The translations under genes were made by a program, and so were the position numbers. From Klebsiella ornithinolytica NBRC 105727 = ATCC 31898 (GTDB lineage Bacteria > Pseudomonadota > Gammaproteobacteria > Enterobacterales > Enterobacteriaceae): a stretch of 64,000 nucleotides of DNA. The notes beneath the pieces are model-generated. The model was not told the origin of the DNA, did no database searches, and worked only from the letters and a program-made list of their open reading frames with translations. Shown one piece after another: positions 37,603 to 47,646 of the stretch. The first letter of the stretch is position 1, and each line of letters starts with the position of its first letter. The stretch covers positions 62,001 through 126,000 of the forward strand of contig NZ_BCYR01000008.1 of assembly GCF_001598295.1 (NCBI RefSeq), given 5' to 3'.

Positions 37603-38991
37603 ATGACTACCGATATTCGTGCGCTTTACACCCGGCTGCCGGCCACCGACCGTTTGCTTCGCGATCCCGCTTTTTCTGCTGTGCTGGCCCGCTATGGCCA
37701 TGCTCAGGTGGTGGCGCTGTTGCGCCAGATGCTGGAGGAGGCGCGGGAATACATTCGTCAGCAGCAGGCGCTGCCGGCCTGGTGCGATGACTGGCCGCAG
37801 GAAACCGGGCGACGGCTGGCGCAAACGCTGCAAAGCGCGCTGCGCCCGGTGTTCAATCTCACCGGCACGGTGCTGCATACCAACCTGGGGCGCGCAATTC
37901 AGGCAGAAGCGGCGGTTGACGCAGTTGCACAGGCGATGCGTGCGCCGGTCACGCTGGAGTACAGCCTGGATGATGCCGGGCGCGGCCACCGCGATCGGGC
38001 GCTGGCGGAGCTGCTGTGCCGCATAACCGGCGCGGAAGATGCCTGCATCGTCAACAATAATGCTGCGGCGGTGCTGCTGATGCTGGCGGCCACCGCCGGC
38101 GGTAAAGAAGTGGTGCTCTCGCGCGGCGAGCTGGTGGAGATCGGCGGTGCATTCCGTATTCCCGATGTGATGCGCCAGGCGGGTTGTATCCTGCATGAAG
38201 TCGGCACCACCAACCGCACCCATGCGAAAGATTATCGTCAGGCCGTGAATGAGAATACCGGGCTGTTGATGAAGGTCCATACCAGCAATTACAGCATCGA
38301 GGGCTTCACGACGGCCGTCGATGAGGCCGGACTGGCGGCGATTGGCCGCGAAACGGGGATTCCGGTGGTGGCTGATTTGGGCAGTGGTTCGCTGGTTGAC
38401 CTGAGCCAGTATGGTCTGCCGAAAGAGCCGATGCCGCAGGAGATGATCGCGGCGGGAGTCAGTCTGGTGAGCTTCTCCGGCGATAAGCTGCTGGGTGGTC
38501 CGCAGGCGGGGATTATCGTTGGTGAGAAGGCGATGATTGCCCGTCTGCAGCAGCACCCGCTTAAGCGCGCGCTGCGAGCGGATAAAATGACCCTTGCCGC
38601 GCTGGAAGCCACTCTGCGGCTCTATCTGCATCCGGAAACGCTGGCCGATCGGCTGCCCACCCTGCGCCTGCTGACCCGCACGGCGGAGGCGATTCAGGCG
38701 CAGGCGTTGCGCCTGCAGCCGTTGCTGGCCGCGCACTACACGCAGTTTGAGGTGCGGGTGGAGCCATGTCAGTCGCAAATTGGCAGCGGTTCGCTACCGG
38801 TAGACCGTCTGCCTGGGGCGGCGCTGACCTTTGCGCCGCGCGATGGTCGTGGCAGTCAGCTGGAGGCGCTGGCGGCCCGTTGGCGCGGGCTGACGATCCC
38901 GGTTATCGGACGGATTTACGATGGGCGTCTGTGGCTGGACTTGCGCTGTCTTGAAGATGAACCCCGGTTTATGGAGATGCTATTACAATGA
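37603..38991 (+). CDS. selA: L-seryl-tRNA(Sec) selenium transferase
   Basis: SelA converts seryl-tRNA(Sec) to selenocysteinyl-tRNA(Sec) using selenophosphate, as a large PLP-dependent decamer. The 462-residue protein has [16 protein letters not shown] (about 84-99), [47 protein letters not shown], and [14 protein letters not shown] with the PLP-binding lysine (about residue 292). The ATG at 37603 is the family start. An intergenic palindrome (CCCTCTCCCGTCGGGAGGG) lies about 45 bp upstream. The stop overlaps the selB ATG. Confidence 0.96.
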   Translation: MTTDIRALYTRLPATDRLLRDPAFSAVLARYGHAQVVALLRQMLEEAREYIRQQQALPAWCDDWPQETGRRLAQTLQSALRPVFNLTGTVLHTNLGRAIQAEAAVDAVAQAMRAPVTLEYSLDDAGRGHRDRALAELLCRITGAEDACIVNNNAAAVLLMLAATAGGKEVVLSRGELVEIGGAFRIPDVMRQAGCILHEVGTTNRTHAKDYRQAVNENTGLLMKVHTSNYSIEGFTTAVDEAGLAAIGRETGIPVVADLGSGSLVDLSQYGLPKEPMPQEMIAAGVSLVSFSGDKLLGGPQAGIIVGEKAMIARLQQHPLKRALRADKMTLAALEATLRLYLHPETLADRLPTLRLLTRTAEAIQAQALRLQPLLAAHYTQFEVRVEPCQSQIGSGSLPVDRLPGAALTFAPRDGRGSQLEALAARWRGLTIPVIGRIYDGRLWLDLRCLEDEPRFMEMLLQ

Positions 38992-40829
38992 TTATTGCCA
39001 CCGCCGGACATGTTGACCACGGTAAAACAACGCTGCTGCAGGCGATTACCGGCGTTAATGCTGACCGCCTGCCGGAAGAGAAATCACGCGGGATGACGAT
39101 CGATCTGGGGTACGCCTACTGGCCACAGCCCGACGGTCGCGTGCTGGGGTTTATCGATGTGCCTGGCCACGAAAAGTTTTTGTCTAACATGTTGGCGGGC
39201 GTAGGTGGCATTGACCACGCGCTGCTGGTGGTGGCCTGCGATGATGGCGTGATGGCGCAGACCCGCGAGCATCTGGCCATCCTGCAGCTGACGGGAAAGC
39301 CGTCGCTGACGGTGGCGTTGACCAAAGCGGACCGCGTCGAGGCGCAGCGCGTTGAAGAGGTGCGTGGCGACGTGACGGCGGTGCTGGCAGAATTTGGTTT
39401 TACCGACGCCACGTTGTTTGCCACCGCGGCTACTGAAAACCAGGGGATCGCCGAACTGCGCGAGCATTTACTGCAGCTGTCCGCCCGTGCGCACCCGCAG
39501 CACCAGCGTTTTCGCCTGGCGATCGACCGAGCCTTTACGGTTAAAGGTGCCGGGCTGGTGGTGACCGGAACGGCGCTGTCGGGCGAGGTCAATGTGGGTG
39601 ATACGCTGTGGCTGACCGGGGTCGATAAACCGATGCGCGTGCGCGGTCTGCACGCCCAGAACCAGGCCGTCGGGCAGGCCTGGGCAGGCCAGCGTATCGC
39701 CCTGAATATTGTTGGCGATGCGCAAAAAGAGGCGCTGAATCGCGGCGACTGGCTGCTCTCGGTGCGGCCGCCGGAGGCTTCTGAACGGGTGATCGTTGAG
39801 TTGCAGTGCCACACGCCGTTGACGCAATGGCAATCTTTGCATATCCATCATGCCGCCAGCCATATTACCGGACGCGTATCGCTGCTGGAGGGGGATCTCG
39901 CCGAACTGGTACTCGATACTCCGCTGTGGCTGGCAGATAACGACCGCCTGGTGCTGCGCGATATCTCCGCTCGCGTTACCCTGGCGGGTGCCCGCGTGGT
40001 GACGCTAAATCCGCCGCGGCGCGGCAAGCGTAAGCCTGAATATTTACAATGGCTGGCGACGTTAGCCGCGTCGCAGGGGGATGATGCTCAGGCGCTGGAT
40101 ATTCATCTGCAACGCGATGCCGTCCGTCTCGATGATTTTGCCTGGGCGCGCCAGCTCAGCGATGAAGGCCTGAACGTGTTGATTAACCGCCCGGATTACC
40201 TGCAGGCGGGCAACAGTCTGCTCAGCGCCCCGCTGGCCGCGCGCTGGCAGCGCAAGCTGCTTGATGCCCTGGCGCGCTACCACGATCAGCATCGCGACGA
40301 GCCTGGACCGGGCCGCGAACGTCTGCGGCGTATTGCGCTGCCGATGGAGGACGAAGCGCTGGTACTGCTGCTGATTGAGCAGATGCGCGCCAGCGGGACT
40401 ATCGATAGCCATCACGGATGGTTACATCTGCCGGAACACAAAGCGGGCTTTACCGAAGAACAGCAGAGCATCTGGCTGCGGGTTGCCGACCTGTTTGCCG
40501 ACGAGCCCTGGTGGGTACGTGACCTGGCGAAAGAGGCGGGCGTTGAAGAGGCGCTGATGCGCGCGGTGCTGCGTCAGGCGGCGCAGCAGGGGATGATTAC
40601 CGCGATCGTCAAAGATCGTTATTACCGCAACGATCGGATCGTGGCCTTTGCCAGAATGATCCGCGAACTGGATCTGGCTCGTGGATCCACCTGTGCGGCC
40701 GATTTCCGCGATACCCTGAACGTCGGGCGCAAGCTGGCGATTCAGATTCTTGAATATTTCGACCGGATTGGCTTTACCCGCCGACGTGGCAACGACCATA
40801 TCCTGCGTGATAAGGCACTGTTCCTGTAG
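38988..40829 (+). CDS. selB: Selenocysteine-specific elongation factor SelB
   Basis: SelB delivers selenocysteinyl-tRNA to UGA codons marked by a SECIS hairpin. The 613-residue protein has an EF-Tu-like GTPase domain (P-loop [11 protein letters not shown] at 7-17, switch [14 protein letters not shown] guanine motif), two beta-barrel domains, and a C-terminal set of winged helices (about 375-613) that read SECIS RNA, ending in [31 protein letters not shown]. It overlaps selA by four bases. The selC tRNA is not in this window. Confidence 0.96.
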   Translation: MIIATAGHVDHGKTTLLQAITGVNADRLPEEKSRGMTIDLGYAYWPQPDGRVLGFIDVPGHEKFLSNMLAGVGGIDHALLVVACDDGVMAQTREHLAILQLTGKPSLTVALTKADRVEAQRVEEVRGDVTAVLAEFGFTDATLFATAATENQGIAELREHLLQLSARAHPQHQRFRLAIDRAFTVKGAGLVVTGTALSGEVNVGDTLWLTGVDKPMRVRGLHAQNQAVGQAWAGQRIALNIVGDAQKEALNRGDWLLSVRPPEASERVIVELQCHTPLTQWQSLHIHHAASHITGRVSLLEGDLAELVLDTPLWLADNDRLVLRDISARVTLAGARVVTLNPPRRGKRKPEYLQWLATLAASQGDDAQALDIHLQRDAVRLDDFAWARQLSDEGLNVLINRPDYLQAGNSLLSAPLAARWQRKLLDALARYHDQHRDEPGPGRERLRRIALPMEDEALVLLLIEQMRASGTIDSHHGWLHLPEHKAGFTEEQQSIWLRVADLFADEPWWVRDLAKEAGVEEALMRAVLRQAAQQGMITAIVKDRYYRNDRIVAFARMIRELDLARGSTCAADFRDTLNVGRKLAIQILEYFDRIGFTRRRGNDHILRDKALFL

Positions 40830-40837
40830 CCAGGGAA

Positions 40838-40930
40838 ATCCCGGAGGCGGTGCTTGACCCGCCTGTCCGGGCTACCAGACCGACCCGGTAGCCCGCTCAG
40901 CGCAGCGCTACCGGGAAATCTGAATCCGCC
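40838..40930. repeat. REP-like palindromic region after selB
   Basis: The gap between the convergent selB and GH127 genes carries REP-type dyads: GCCTGTCCGGGCTAC followed by CGGTAGCCCGCTCAGCGCAGCGCTACCGGG, in which GGTAGC and GCTACC pair. No U-run terminator is evident. Confidence 0.75.
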
Positions 40931-40955
40931 AGTGGTTCAGCGACAACCTTCGCGC

Positions 40956-42917
40956 TTATTCCTCTGCTTCTTTTACCCAAATGCGCATCTCGCCTTCGCC
41001 ACGGTTGGCCCAGCTAAACCACGGAATAAAGGTCAGGGTCTGCGGCTGGCGGGTTGTCGGCGCACGATCATAATGCCATAGCGCCTGCTGGCCGGCGTCT
41101 TCCGCTGTCTGCTTATAACCTGGCGCCTGCAGGATCACCTTGTGGGCAAAAATCCCTTTCCCTTCAAAGGCGCTGAACCCGGCGTTGCGCGGCAGCTGCA
41201 GGTTATGCAATTGCTCGCCGTTATCCGCCTGCTCCAGGCAGTACACTAGCGGACCGCGCTGGACAGCGACCTGGCCGGCCTGATGACGCACCAGCGGATT
41301 ACCGTAAAGGCGGCGCACCGGCATCGGCAGCGTTAACAGAAGCGTGTCGCCTTCCTGCCAGCGATGGCTAATATGCAGATACCCCTTGCGTACATCCTGG
41401 GCCACTGGCTTGCCGTTGAGCGTCACCTGCGGGTTATCGCACCAGTCCGGCAGGCGCAGCGCCAGGGTGTGATTGATCGGCGTCGGTGAGTCGACAGCTA
41501 TCTTCACCTGCTCCTGCCACGGATAGTTACCGCTGATCCGCAGGCGCAGGGTTTCATCACCCACCGGGATCTCCGCGCTGTTACCCACGTACAGGTTGAT
41601 GTACAGCGCATCCTGATGCGGCGTGTAGATATAGTGCCCCAGCGAGGTCAGTACGCGGGCTATGTTTGGCGGGCAGCAGGCGCAGCCAAACCAGCGTTGA
41701 CGCACCGGCTTCACGTGGTCATAGATATGGTTGAATTTTAACGATGTCGGGTGCACTTCCAGCGGGTTAACGTAAAAGAAGTGTTTACCATCCAGCGCCA
41801 TCCCGCCCAGCACGGTGTTATACAGCGCACGCTCCATCACATCGGCATACTGGCTGTCGGCTTCCATCTCCAGCATCCGACGGGCAAACATCATCAGTCC
41901 GATAGACGCGCAGCTTTCCGCGTAGACCGTGTCGTTTGGTAGGTCATAGTCGCTGCTGAAGGCTTCGCCGCTGCTCTGCGAACCAATGCCGCCGGTAATA
42001 TACAGCTGGCGCTGAGCCATATTGTTCCACAGGCGCAGGCAGTCCTGACGTTTGCCCTCGTCCTGACTTAAGCGGGCGAGATGGGCGACGCCGGTCATCA
42101 GGTAGACAAAACGTACCGCATGGCCGATGGCGACAGGCTGTTCGGAAATCGGCTGGTGCGCCTGGCTGTAGGGCTTATCCATCACCATCCAGGCCGGGCC
42201 GTAGGTATTCCAGTAGGAGGTTTTGCCACGCTTTTCATATTCGATATCGTAAAAGTGCGGCTGCGTGCCGCGCTCTTCAACGAAATAGTTCACCAGCGCC
42301 AGATAACGCGGCTCCTGGGTAATGTCGTACAGGCGCATTAACGCCAGCTCGATCTCCGGGTGGCCAGGGTAGCCGTGCAGCTGGTTGTCGCCGGGGCCGA
42401 ACACGTTGTCGATATGATCGGCAAGACGGCAAACGACCTCCAGAAGGCGGCGTTTGCCGGTGGCCTGGAAGAAGGCGACGCCCGCTTCAATCATGTGGCC
42501 CGCGCAGTACAGCTCATGACATTCTGCAAGGTTAGTCCAGCGTTCCGCCGGGGCTTTGACCGTGAAGTAGGTGTTCAGGTAGCCATCTTCGCACTGGGCG
42601 GCCGCCACCAGTTCAATCACCTCGTCAGCGGTTTTTTCCAGTTCGGCGTCCGGCTTCTGACATAGCGACCAGGCAACGGCTTCCAGCCATTTAGCCACGT
42701 CGCTGTCCTGAAAGACCATGCCGTAAAATTCTCCTTCCTGCTGCCCTGCGGCAATCCGGAAGTTTTCGATTGCATGGCTCGGATCCGCCTCGGCAATACG
42801 GTCGTTTAGCGCATCCCATTGATACGGGATCACCACATCGCGCACCAGCTGCTGGTACTGGCCGAGGAACGGGTCGTTGATTTTCAGTTTGTGCAGATCG
42901 ACTTCCATAACAGACAT
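40956..42917 (-). CDS. GH127 beta-L-arabinofuranosidase
   Basis: The 653-residue cytoplasmic protein (no signal peptide) belongs to glycoside hydrolase family 127, whose type member HypBA1 of Bifidobacterium releases beta-L-arabinose. The catalytic set is present in order: acid/base Glu in GGIGSQSSGEAFSSDYDLPN, the zinc-ligand pair Glu-x-Cys in VYAESCASIGLM, and CACCPPNIARVL with the nucleophile and zinc cysteines. A C-terminal beta-sandwich follows. The start MSVMEVDLHKLK at 42917 has an AAGGAG ribosome site; upstream in-frame codons are unsupported. It lies 10 bp after a GPH transporter gene, forming a two-gene import-and-hydrolyse unit. Substrate in this organism is inferred. Confidence 0.9.
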   Translation of the reverse strand: MSVMEVDLHKLKINDPFLGQYQQLVRDVVIPYQWDALNDRIAEADPSHAIENFRIAAGQQEGEFYGMVFQDSDVAKWLEAVAWSLCQKPDAELEKTADEVIELVAAAQCEDGYLNTYFTVKAPAERWTNLAECHELYCAGHMIEAGVAFFQATGKRRLLEVVCRLADHIDNVFGPGDNQLHGYPGHPEIELALMRLYDITQEPRYLALVNYFVEERGTQPHFYDIEYEKRGKTSYWNTYGPAWMVMDKPYSQAHQPISEQPVAIGHAVRFVYLMTGVAHLARLSQDEGKRQDCLRLWNNMAQRQLYITGGIGSQSSGEAFSSDYDLPNDTVYAESCASIGLMMFARRMLEMEADSQYADVMERALYNTVLGGMALDGKHFFYVNPLEVHPTSLKFNHIYDHVKPVRQRWFGCACCPPNIARVLTSLGHYIYTPHQDALYINLYVGNSAEIPVGDETLRLRISGNYPWQEQVKIAVDSPTPINHTLALRLPDWCDNPQVTLNGKPVAQDVRKGYLHISHRWQEGDTLLLTLPMPVRRLYGNPLVRHQAGQVAVQRGPLVYCLEQADNGEQLHNLQLPRNAGFSAFEGKGIFAHKVILQAPGYKQTAEDAGQQALWHYDRAPTTRQPQTLTFIPWFSWANRGEGEMRIWVKEAEE

Positions 42918-42927
42918 AACGGACTCC

Positions 42928-44328
42928 TTAAGACTGGACGTGACGCGTGCGCAGGTCGCTGGCAATGCGCGCCATCATAGGATTATTAAGCTTGCAGGCG
43001 CGAATGGTGAAGGCCAGCAGCAGGTGGAACAGGGCCGGCAACAGGGTCTCCATGCTGGAGATGCCGGCCAGCGATGATGCGGTTTGGTTTTCCGCGCCCG
43101 GCTGATAGGCCACATAGATAAACACCAGGCTGATAATGCCGGCGCTGGAGGCCCATGCCAGCTTGATGAAGAACAGGTTAAAGGCGAAGTTCATGCCGGA
43201 AGAGCGCACGCCGGTTTTCCATTCACCGTAATCGTCGGAGAAGGCCATCAGCGAGAAGTGCAGCGGCAGGGTGAAGCCGAGAATGATGCCGTTACTGAGG
43301 ATCACCACCAGCCATAAGGTCTGGTAGGCCGGGCCGGTCGGTAAAAACCACATCGCGAAGGCGATCGCGGCTAACACCAGGTTGGTGTAGTAATAGAGTT
43401 TGACGGTATCAAAGCGGCGCGACAGCAGGTTGATAATCACCGAGCCGCCAATCGAGGCGAAGGTCACCATGGTGAAGAACAGCGAGGTATAGCCGGTCGA
43501 GCCGCCCAACACGTAGGTGATGAAGTACATGTAGCCGCCGCCGCGGATATTAAAGACGTTGATCAGCAGGAACGACATCACCAGCATCAGCAGCAGCTGG
43601 TCATTCTGGCGCAGTCCGGCGATATGTTCGCGCAGGGTGAATTTCCCCATCATGTCCAACGAGACGCGTTCGCGAACCCAGAAGAAGCAGCACAGGAACA
43701 TCACCACCGCAATGGCGCAGAGTACGCCGACGCCATACTGATAGCCCTGTGCGGTGTTGCCCTGACCGAGCGCCTTCACCAGCCACGGCAGCCCAACGGA
43801 TACAAGGAATCCTGCCACGCCGCACAAGACAAAACGCCACGCCTGGCACGAGATCACTTCGCTGTGGCGCGTGGTCATAGTGTTAATCAGCGCGCAGTAG
43901 GGCACGTTAATCGCGGTATAGCTCACCGACAGCAGCAGATACGTGCCGAAAGCCCAGGCGATTTTTACGCCCATACCGGCATCCGGCACGGTAAAGGTCA
44001 GTACGCCGATAATGCCGATGGGCAACGCTATCCATAGCTGCCACGGGCGAAAGCGTCCCCAGCGGCTTTGGGTGCGGTCGGCCAGCACGCCCATGATCGG
44101 GTCGGAGATGGCGTCAAACACGCGCAGCGCCAGGAATAGCGTCCCGACCAGCGCCGGCGTCAGTCCAAACACGTCGGTATAGAAGAAAGTTAAAAAGTTC
44201 ATGATCAGGCAGGTAATGACCGTCCCGCCCGCATCGCCCAGGCCGTAACCGATTTTTTCACGGAGCGTGAGGGAATCGTCCTGAGTGCGTTGTGCTAAAT
44301 CACTTGTGGTAATCGGAGCCGAAGTCAT
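42928..44328 (-). CDS. GPH-family sugar:cation symporter
   Basis: The 466-residue protein has about 12 membrane helices and glycoside-pentoside-hexuronide (MelB/XynB-type) signatures: [35 protein letters not shown] at the N-terminus, [25 protein letters not shown] (about 70-95) and [12 protein letters not shown] in the second half. It most likely imports the glycoside split by the adjacent GH127 enzyme. The ATG has a GGGAG ribosome site, and 252 bp separate it from the divergent AraC-type regulator, giving a shared control region. Confidence 0.9.
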   Translation of the reverse strand: MTSAPITTSDLAQRTQDDSLTLREKIGYGLGDAGGTVITCLIMNFLTFFYTDVFGLTPALVGTLFLALRVFDAISDPIMGVLADRTQSRWGRFRPWQLWIALPIGIIGVLTFTVPDAGMGVKIAWAFGTYLLLSVSYTAINVPYCALINTMTTRHSEVISCQAWRFVLCGVAGFLVSVGLPWLVKALGQGNTAQGYQYGVGVLCAIAVVMFLCCFFWVRERVSLDMMGKFTLREHIAGLRQNDQLLLMLVMSFLLINVFNIRGGGYMYFITYVLGGSTGYTSLFFTMVTFASIGGSVIINLLSRRFDTVKLYYYTNLVLAAIAFAMWFLPTGPAYQTLWLVVILSNGIILGFTLPLHFSLMAFSDDYGEWKTGVRSSGMNFAFNLFFIKLAWASSAGIISLVFIYVAYQPGAENQTASSLAGISSMETLLPALFHLLLAFTIRACKLNNPMMARIASDLRTRHVQS

Positions 44329-44580
44329 AAATAACTCCCGGAGATGATGTGCGGAATAATATCCCGCTGAAGTGCGGGCTTTTATTTGTCATTTGCAAAG
44401 TACGTTATTTATTCTGCACTAAATACCTGGGCTAACAAGGGAAGGGAAAAGTATAAAAAGGTGACGATTCCGACTTCATGATAAAAGTGTGATTGCGATC
44501 CTGAATCATGCTGTTTTATCGTGAATAATCAAAGGTAAAGCGAATATCTGGTGATGCAAATAGCGGGGATTTTCATATCT

Positions 44581-45396
44581 ATGCTTGAATTATCCATGTC
44601 TTTACCGATTAAAGTCCAAAATGGCGGGTTATTTATTTCTCGCGGTATTGGTAGCCATCCGGCACGACAGCTTCGTTCCTGGGAAATTATCTTCGTTGAA
44701 AAAGGGACATTAACGATTCGCGAAGATAACGAGGTATTTAGCGTGAATGCCGGGGAAAGTTTGCTGCTGTGGCCAGAGCGCTTGCATGTCGGGGTAGGGC
44801 AATTTCCGGCGGATTTAAAATTCTACTGGCTGCATTTCGAAGTGGTAGCAGACGAGGCCGCCTCGCCGCCCGAAGCGCTGCTGGCGGTGCCCCAGCACAC
44901 GCGGGTGAGTGAGCCGCAATATATTATCTCCCTGTTCAGGCAATTCTTGCACGAACAGGAAAATATTCATCGTAGCGTCGCGCTGGAGCTGATCCTGCTG
45001 CTGATTTTGCAGAAGATTGCGGCGGCGGCCAGCGAACAGCCTGCCGATAGTCCCGGCACCGCGCTGGCCTGGAAAGCGCAGCAAATCATCCTCACCCGGT
45101 TTCATCTGCCCATTTCTGCCTCCACGCTGGCGAAGGAGCTGCACTGCAACGCGGACTACCTCGGGCGCGTCTATCGCCATGCTTTCAGGCTGACGCTAAC
45201 CGAAGCGCTGCATCGCCAGCGGGTGAGGGCGGCGGAAAAGCTGCTGATCAGCGATTCGCTGTCATTGACCGACGTGGCGTCGAAATGCGGGTTTAATGAT
45301 GTGGGCTATTTCCGCAAAATTTTCCGCAAGCACACCGGTCTGACCCCGGCGGCATGGAAGCGTCGCTACTGTAAGGAGCACGTGAATTCGGCGTAG
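44581..45396 (+). CDS. AraC-family regulator of the adjacent GH127 unit
   Basis: The protein has an AraC-type cupin arm/binding domain at its N-terminus (RSWEIIFVEKGTLTIREDNEVFSVNAGESLLLWPERLHVG) and two C-terminal helix-turn-helix motifs (ISASTLAKELHCNADYLGRVYRHAF and LSLTDVASKCGFNDVGYFRKIFRKHTGLTPAAWKRR). Several starts are possible: GTG 44551, ATG 44554, ATG 44581 or ATG 44596. I took 44581 (271 residues), which has a weak GGGGA upstream. It diverges from the GPH-GH127 operon, so it is probably its activator. A half-conserved CRP-like site (TGTGATTGCGATCCTG, about 44488) lies in between. Confidence 0.87.
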   Translation: MLELSMSLPIKVQNGGLFISRGIGSHPARQLRSWEIIFVEKGTLTIREDNEVFSVNAGESLLLWPERLHVGVGQFPADLKFYWLHFEVVADEAASPPEALLAVPQHTRVSEPQYIISLFRQFLHEQENIHRSVALELILLLILQKIAAAASEQPADSPGTALAWKAQQIILTRFHLPISASTLAKELHCNADYLGRVYRHAFRLTLTEALHRQRVRAAEKLLISDSLSLTDVASKCGFNDVGYFRKIFRKHTGLTPAAWKRRYCKEHVNSA

Positions 45397-45401
45397 GAAC
45401 G

Positions 45402-45423
45402 GCCTCCTCCGGGCGGAGAAGGC
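45402..45423. terminator. Hairpin between convergent AraC regulator and yiaS
   Basis: Arms GCCTCCTCCG and CGGAGAAGGC (one mismatch) close a two-base loop between the two stop codons. No T run follows on either strand, so termination strength is uncertain. Confidence 0.45.
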
Positions 45424-45438
45424 GCGGTGGTAGGGTGG

Positions 45439-46137
45439 TCAGTTTTGCCCGTAATAGGCATTGGCGCCGTGTTTACGCAAATAGTGTTTATCGAGCAGTT
45501 CAGACTGCATATCAGGCAGTTGCGGGGCCAGCTGGCGCGAGAACAGCCCCATGTAAGCGCACTCCTCCAGCACCACCGCGTTATGCACGGCATCGGCGGC
45601 ATCTTTGCCCCAGGCAAACGGGCCGTGTGAGTGGACGAGGACCGCCGGAATTTGCGCCGGATCCAGCCCGCGCTCTTCAAAGGTTTTAATGATCACTTCG
45701 CCGGTCTGATATTCGTATTCGCCGTTAATTTCGTCCACGGTCATCAGACGGGTACAGGGAATGGCGCCGTAGAAATAGTCGGCATGGGTGGTGCCCCATG
45801 CCGGCAGGTCAATGCCCGCCTGCGACCAGATCGTCGCGTGGCGGGAATGGGTGTGCACGATCCCGCCGATCTGCGGATAGCGGCGATAGAGCGCCAGATG
45901 GGTCGGGGTATCGGACGACGGTTTTTTGCTGCCTTCAACGACCTTGCCGCTGGCTAACTCCACCACCACCATATCGTCGGCGGTCATTACCGTATATTCG
46001 ACACCGGAAGGTTTGATGACCATCAGCGTGCGCGTGTCATCGACCGCGCTGACGTTGCCCCAGGTAAACGTCACCAGCTGGTGGGCCGGCAGCGCCAGGT
46101 TGGCAGCCAGGACCTCGGCTTTGAGTTGTTCTAACAT
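45439..46137 (-). CDS. yiaS: L-ribulose-5-phosphate 4-epimerase (YiaS/SgbE-type)
   Basis: The enzyme converts L-ribulose-5-phosphate to D-xylulose-5-phosphate, sending ascorbate or gulonate carbon into the pentose phosphate pathway. The 232-residue class II aldolase-type protein has the substrate loop [29 protein letters not shown], zinc histidines in [12 protein letters not shown] (about 95-97) and [12 protein letters not shown] (about 169-171), and the C-terminal [18 protein letters not shown]. Its ATG overlaps the yiaR stop. It is the last gene of the leftward yiaKLX1X2PQRS operon. Confidence 0.92.
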   Translation of the reverse strand: MLEQLKAEVLAANLALPAHQLVTFTWGNVSAVDDTRTLMVIKPSGVEYTVMTADDMVVVELASGKVVEGSKKPSSDTPTHLALYRRYPQIGGIVHTHSRHATIWSQAGIDLPAWGTTHADYFYGAIPCTRLMTVDEINGEYEYQTGEVIIKTFEERGLDPAQIPAVLVHSHGPFAWGKDAADAVHNAVVLEECAYMGLFSRQLAPQLPDMQSELLDKHYLRKHGANAYYGQN

Positions 46138-46991
46138 GTAAATCCTCCTTCCTGCATCCGTGATTCAATCCAGCGACGTGCCTGGATAATTTCCAGCACC
46201 GGTTCGCTGGCTTTCTCCGTCCACATTTCAATCAGAAACGATCCGCGATAGTTCAGTTCGTGCAGGGTTTTGAAAATGCCAACAAAATCGACACAACCTT
46301 CGCCAAACGGCACGTCACGAAACTGTCCGGGACTGTGCGCGGTGACCGGCTGGGTATCTTTCAGGTGGATGGCGGCGATGCGATCGATACCCAGTTTGAG
46401 TTCGGCGGCCACGTCGTTGCCCCAGGCGCTGAGGTTGCCGACGTCCGGATAAACGGTGAACCATGGGGAAGAGAGCATCTCATCCCACGCTTTCCACTTG
46501 CTGATGGAGTTCATAAAGGCGGTATCCATGATCTCCACCGCCAGCATCACCTGCGCAGCTGCGGCCTGTTCCACCGCCCACGCCAGCCCTTCGGCAAAGC
46601 GCTGGCGGGTGCCTTCATCGTGCTCCTCGTAGTAGACGTCATAGCCCGCCAGTTGAATGGTGCGGATGCCCAGATCGCGCGCCAGACGGATGGCTTTGGT
46701 CATGATCTCCCGCGCCCGCTGGCGGATGGACTCATCGCGGCTGCCAAAGGGGAAGCGGCGGTGGGCGGAGAGGCACATCGACGGAATGGCTACTCCGGTC
46801 TCCAGCATGGCGGTCACCAGCGAGGCGCGCTGAGCGGGGCTCCAGTCGAGGCGTGACAGGCGTTCGTCAGTCTCATCTACCGACATTTCGACAAAATCAA
46901 ACCCGCAGCTTTTTGCCAGCACCAGCCGCTCCGGCCAGCTGAGATCTTTGGCCAGCGCTTTCTCATAGATACCTAACGGATGATTACGCAT
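46131..46991 (-). CDS. yiaR: L-xylulose-5-phosphate 3-epimerase (YiaR/SgbU-type)
   Basis: YiaR epimerises L-xylulose-5-phosphate to L-ribulose-5-phosphate. The 286-residue TIM-barrel protein of the xylose-isomerase-like superfamily shows [18 protein letters not shown] at the start, [16 protein letters not shown] (about 70-85), the metal-site glutamate in [13 protein letters not shown], and DVGNLSAWG and IHLKDTQPV further on. The start MRNHPLG has a GGGGAG ribosome site and overlaps the end of yiaQ by 8 bp; the frame is open upstream but without conservation. Confidence 0.92.
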   Translation of the reverse strand: MRNHPLGIYEKALAKDLSWPERLVLAKSCGFDFVEMSVDETDERLSRLDWSPAQRASLVTAMLETGVAIPSMCLSAHRRFPFGSRDESIRQRAREIMTKAIRLARDLGIRTIQLAGYDVYYEEHDEGTRQRFAEGLAWAVEQAAAAQVMLAVEIMDTAFMNSISKWKAWDEMLSSPWFTVYPDVGNLSAWGNDVAAELKLGIDRIAAIHLKDTQPVTAHSPGQFRDVPFGEGCVDFVGIFKTLHELNYRGSFLIEMWTEKASEPVLEIIQARRWIESRMQEGGFTC

Positions 46992-47646
46992 GCTGTTCTC
47001 CCCAGATGGCGTCAATCTGTGCGTGGAATTCGGCGGCAACCTGTGCCGGGTGGGCGGCGCCTGATAATGCACGTCCGGCAATAAACGCTTTAACGTTAAT
47101 ATCACGGAACAGCGCCAGGTCAGCGGGGGTGATCCCGCCGGTAATCGACAGTTCGAGGCCAATATCCGACAGCGCCTTCATGCGCGTCAGATCGGCGTCA
47201 CCCCACTGTTGCCCGCTGGCCTGGGCGTCGCGTCCGCGGTGGTAGATCGCCTGACGAACCCCGGTGCGATACCAGCCACGGGCATCCTCCAGCGTCCAGT
47301 TGCCGAACAGCTCCATCTGAATTTCTCCGCCGCAGGCCTGCGCCACGGCGTGGCCTTTCTCTACCGTGGCGAGCGGGGCGGCGCAGATGATAGTCATCCA
47401 GTTGGCGCCGGCGTTAAACGCGTGCTGTGCGAGGGTTTCGCCGGCATCGGCCACCTTCCAGTCGGCGACAATAATTTTGTCCGGACACTGGGCGCGCAGG
47501 GCGGTCACCGCGCGCAGCCCTTCGGCAAGGCACAGGATCGTGCCGGCTTCGACGATATCGACGTGGTCCTGTAACAGGGCGACATCGTGCTGTGCCGCCT
47601 GAAGATGGGTATGGTCGAGCGCCAGTTGCAGTAATGGACGGCTCAT
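46984..47646 (-). CDS. yiaQ: 3-keto-L-gulonate-6-phosphate decarboxylase (YiaQ/SgbH-type)
   Basis: YiaQ decarboxylates 3-keto-L-gulonate-6-phosphate to L-xylulose-5-phosphate in a Mg-dependent reaction. The 220-residue OMP-decarboxylase-superfamily protein has [10 protein letters not shown] at the start, the D-x-K-x-x-D catalytic motif in [12 protein letters not shown] (about 59-70), [14 protein letters not shown], and the phosphate loop [14 protein letters not shown] with [10 protein letters not shown] near the end. The ATG overlaps the yiaP stop by four bases. Confidence 0.93.
   Translation of the reverse strand: MSRPLLQLALDHTHLQAAQHDVALLQDHVDIVEAGTILCLAEGLRAVTALRAQCPDKIIVADWKVADAGETLAQHAFNAGANWMTIICAAPLATVEKGHAVAQACGGEIQMELFGNWTLEDARGWYRTGVRQAIYHRGRDAQASGQQWGDADLTRMKALSDIGLELSITGGITPADLALFRDINVKAFIAGRALSGAAHPAQVAAEFHAQIDAIWGEQHA

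Noticed and set aside
37585-38778. Long open frame (397 codons) on the strand opposite selA
   Set aside because: It mirrors selA codon structure in GC-rich DNA, shows no recognisable domain and has no ribosome site; selA is certain.
44488-44503. CRP site in the GPH-AraC divergent region
   Set aside because: TGTGATTGCGATCCTG keeps only one good half; mentioned under the regulator but not listed as a site.
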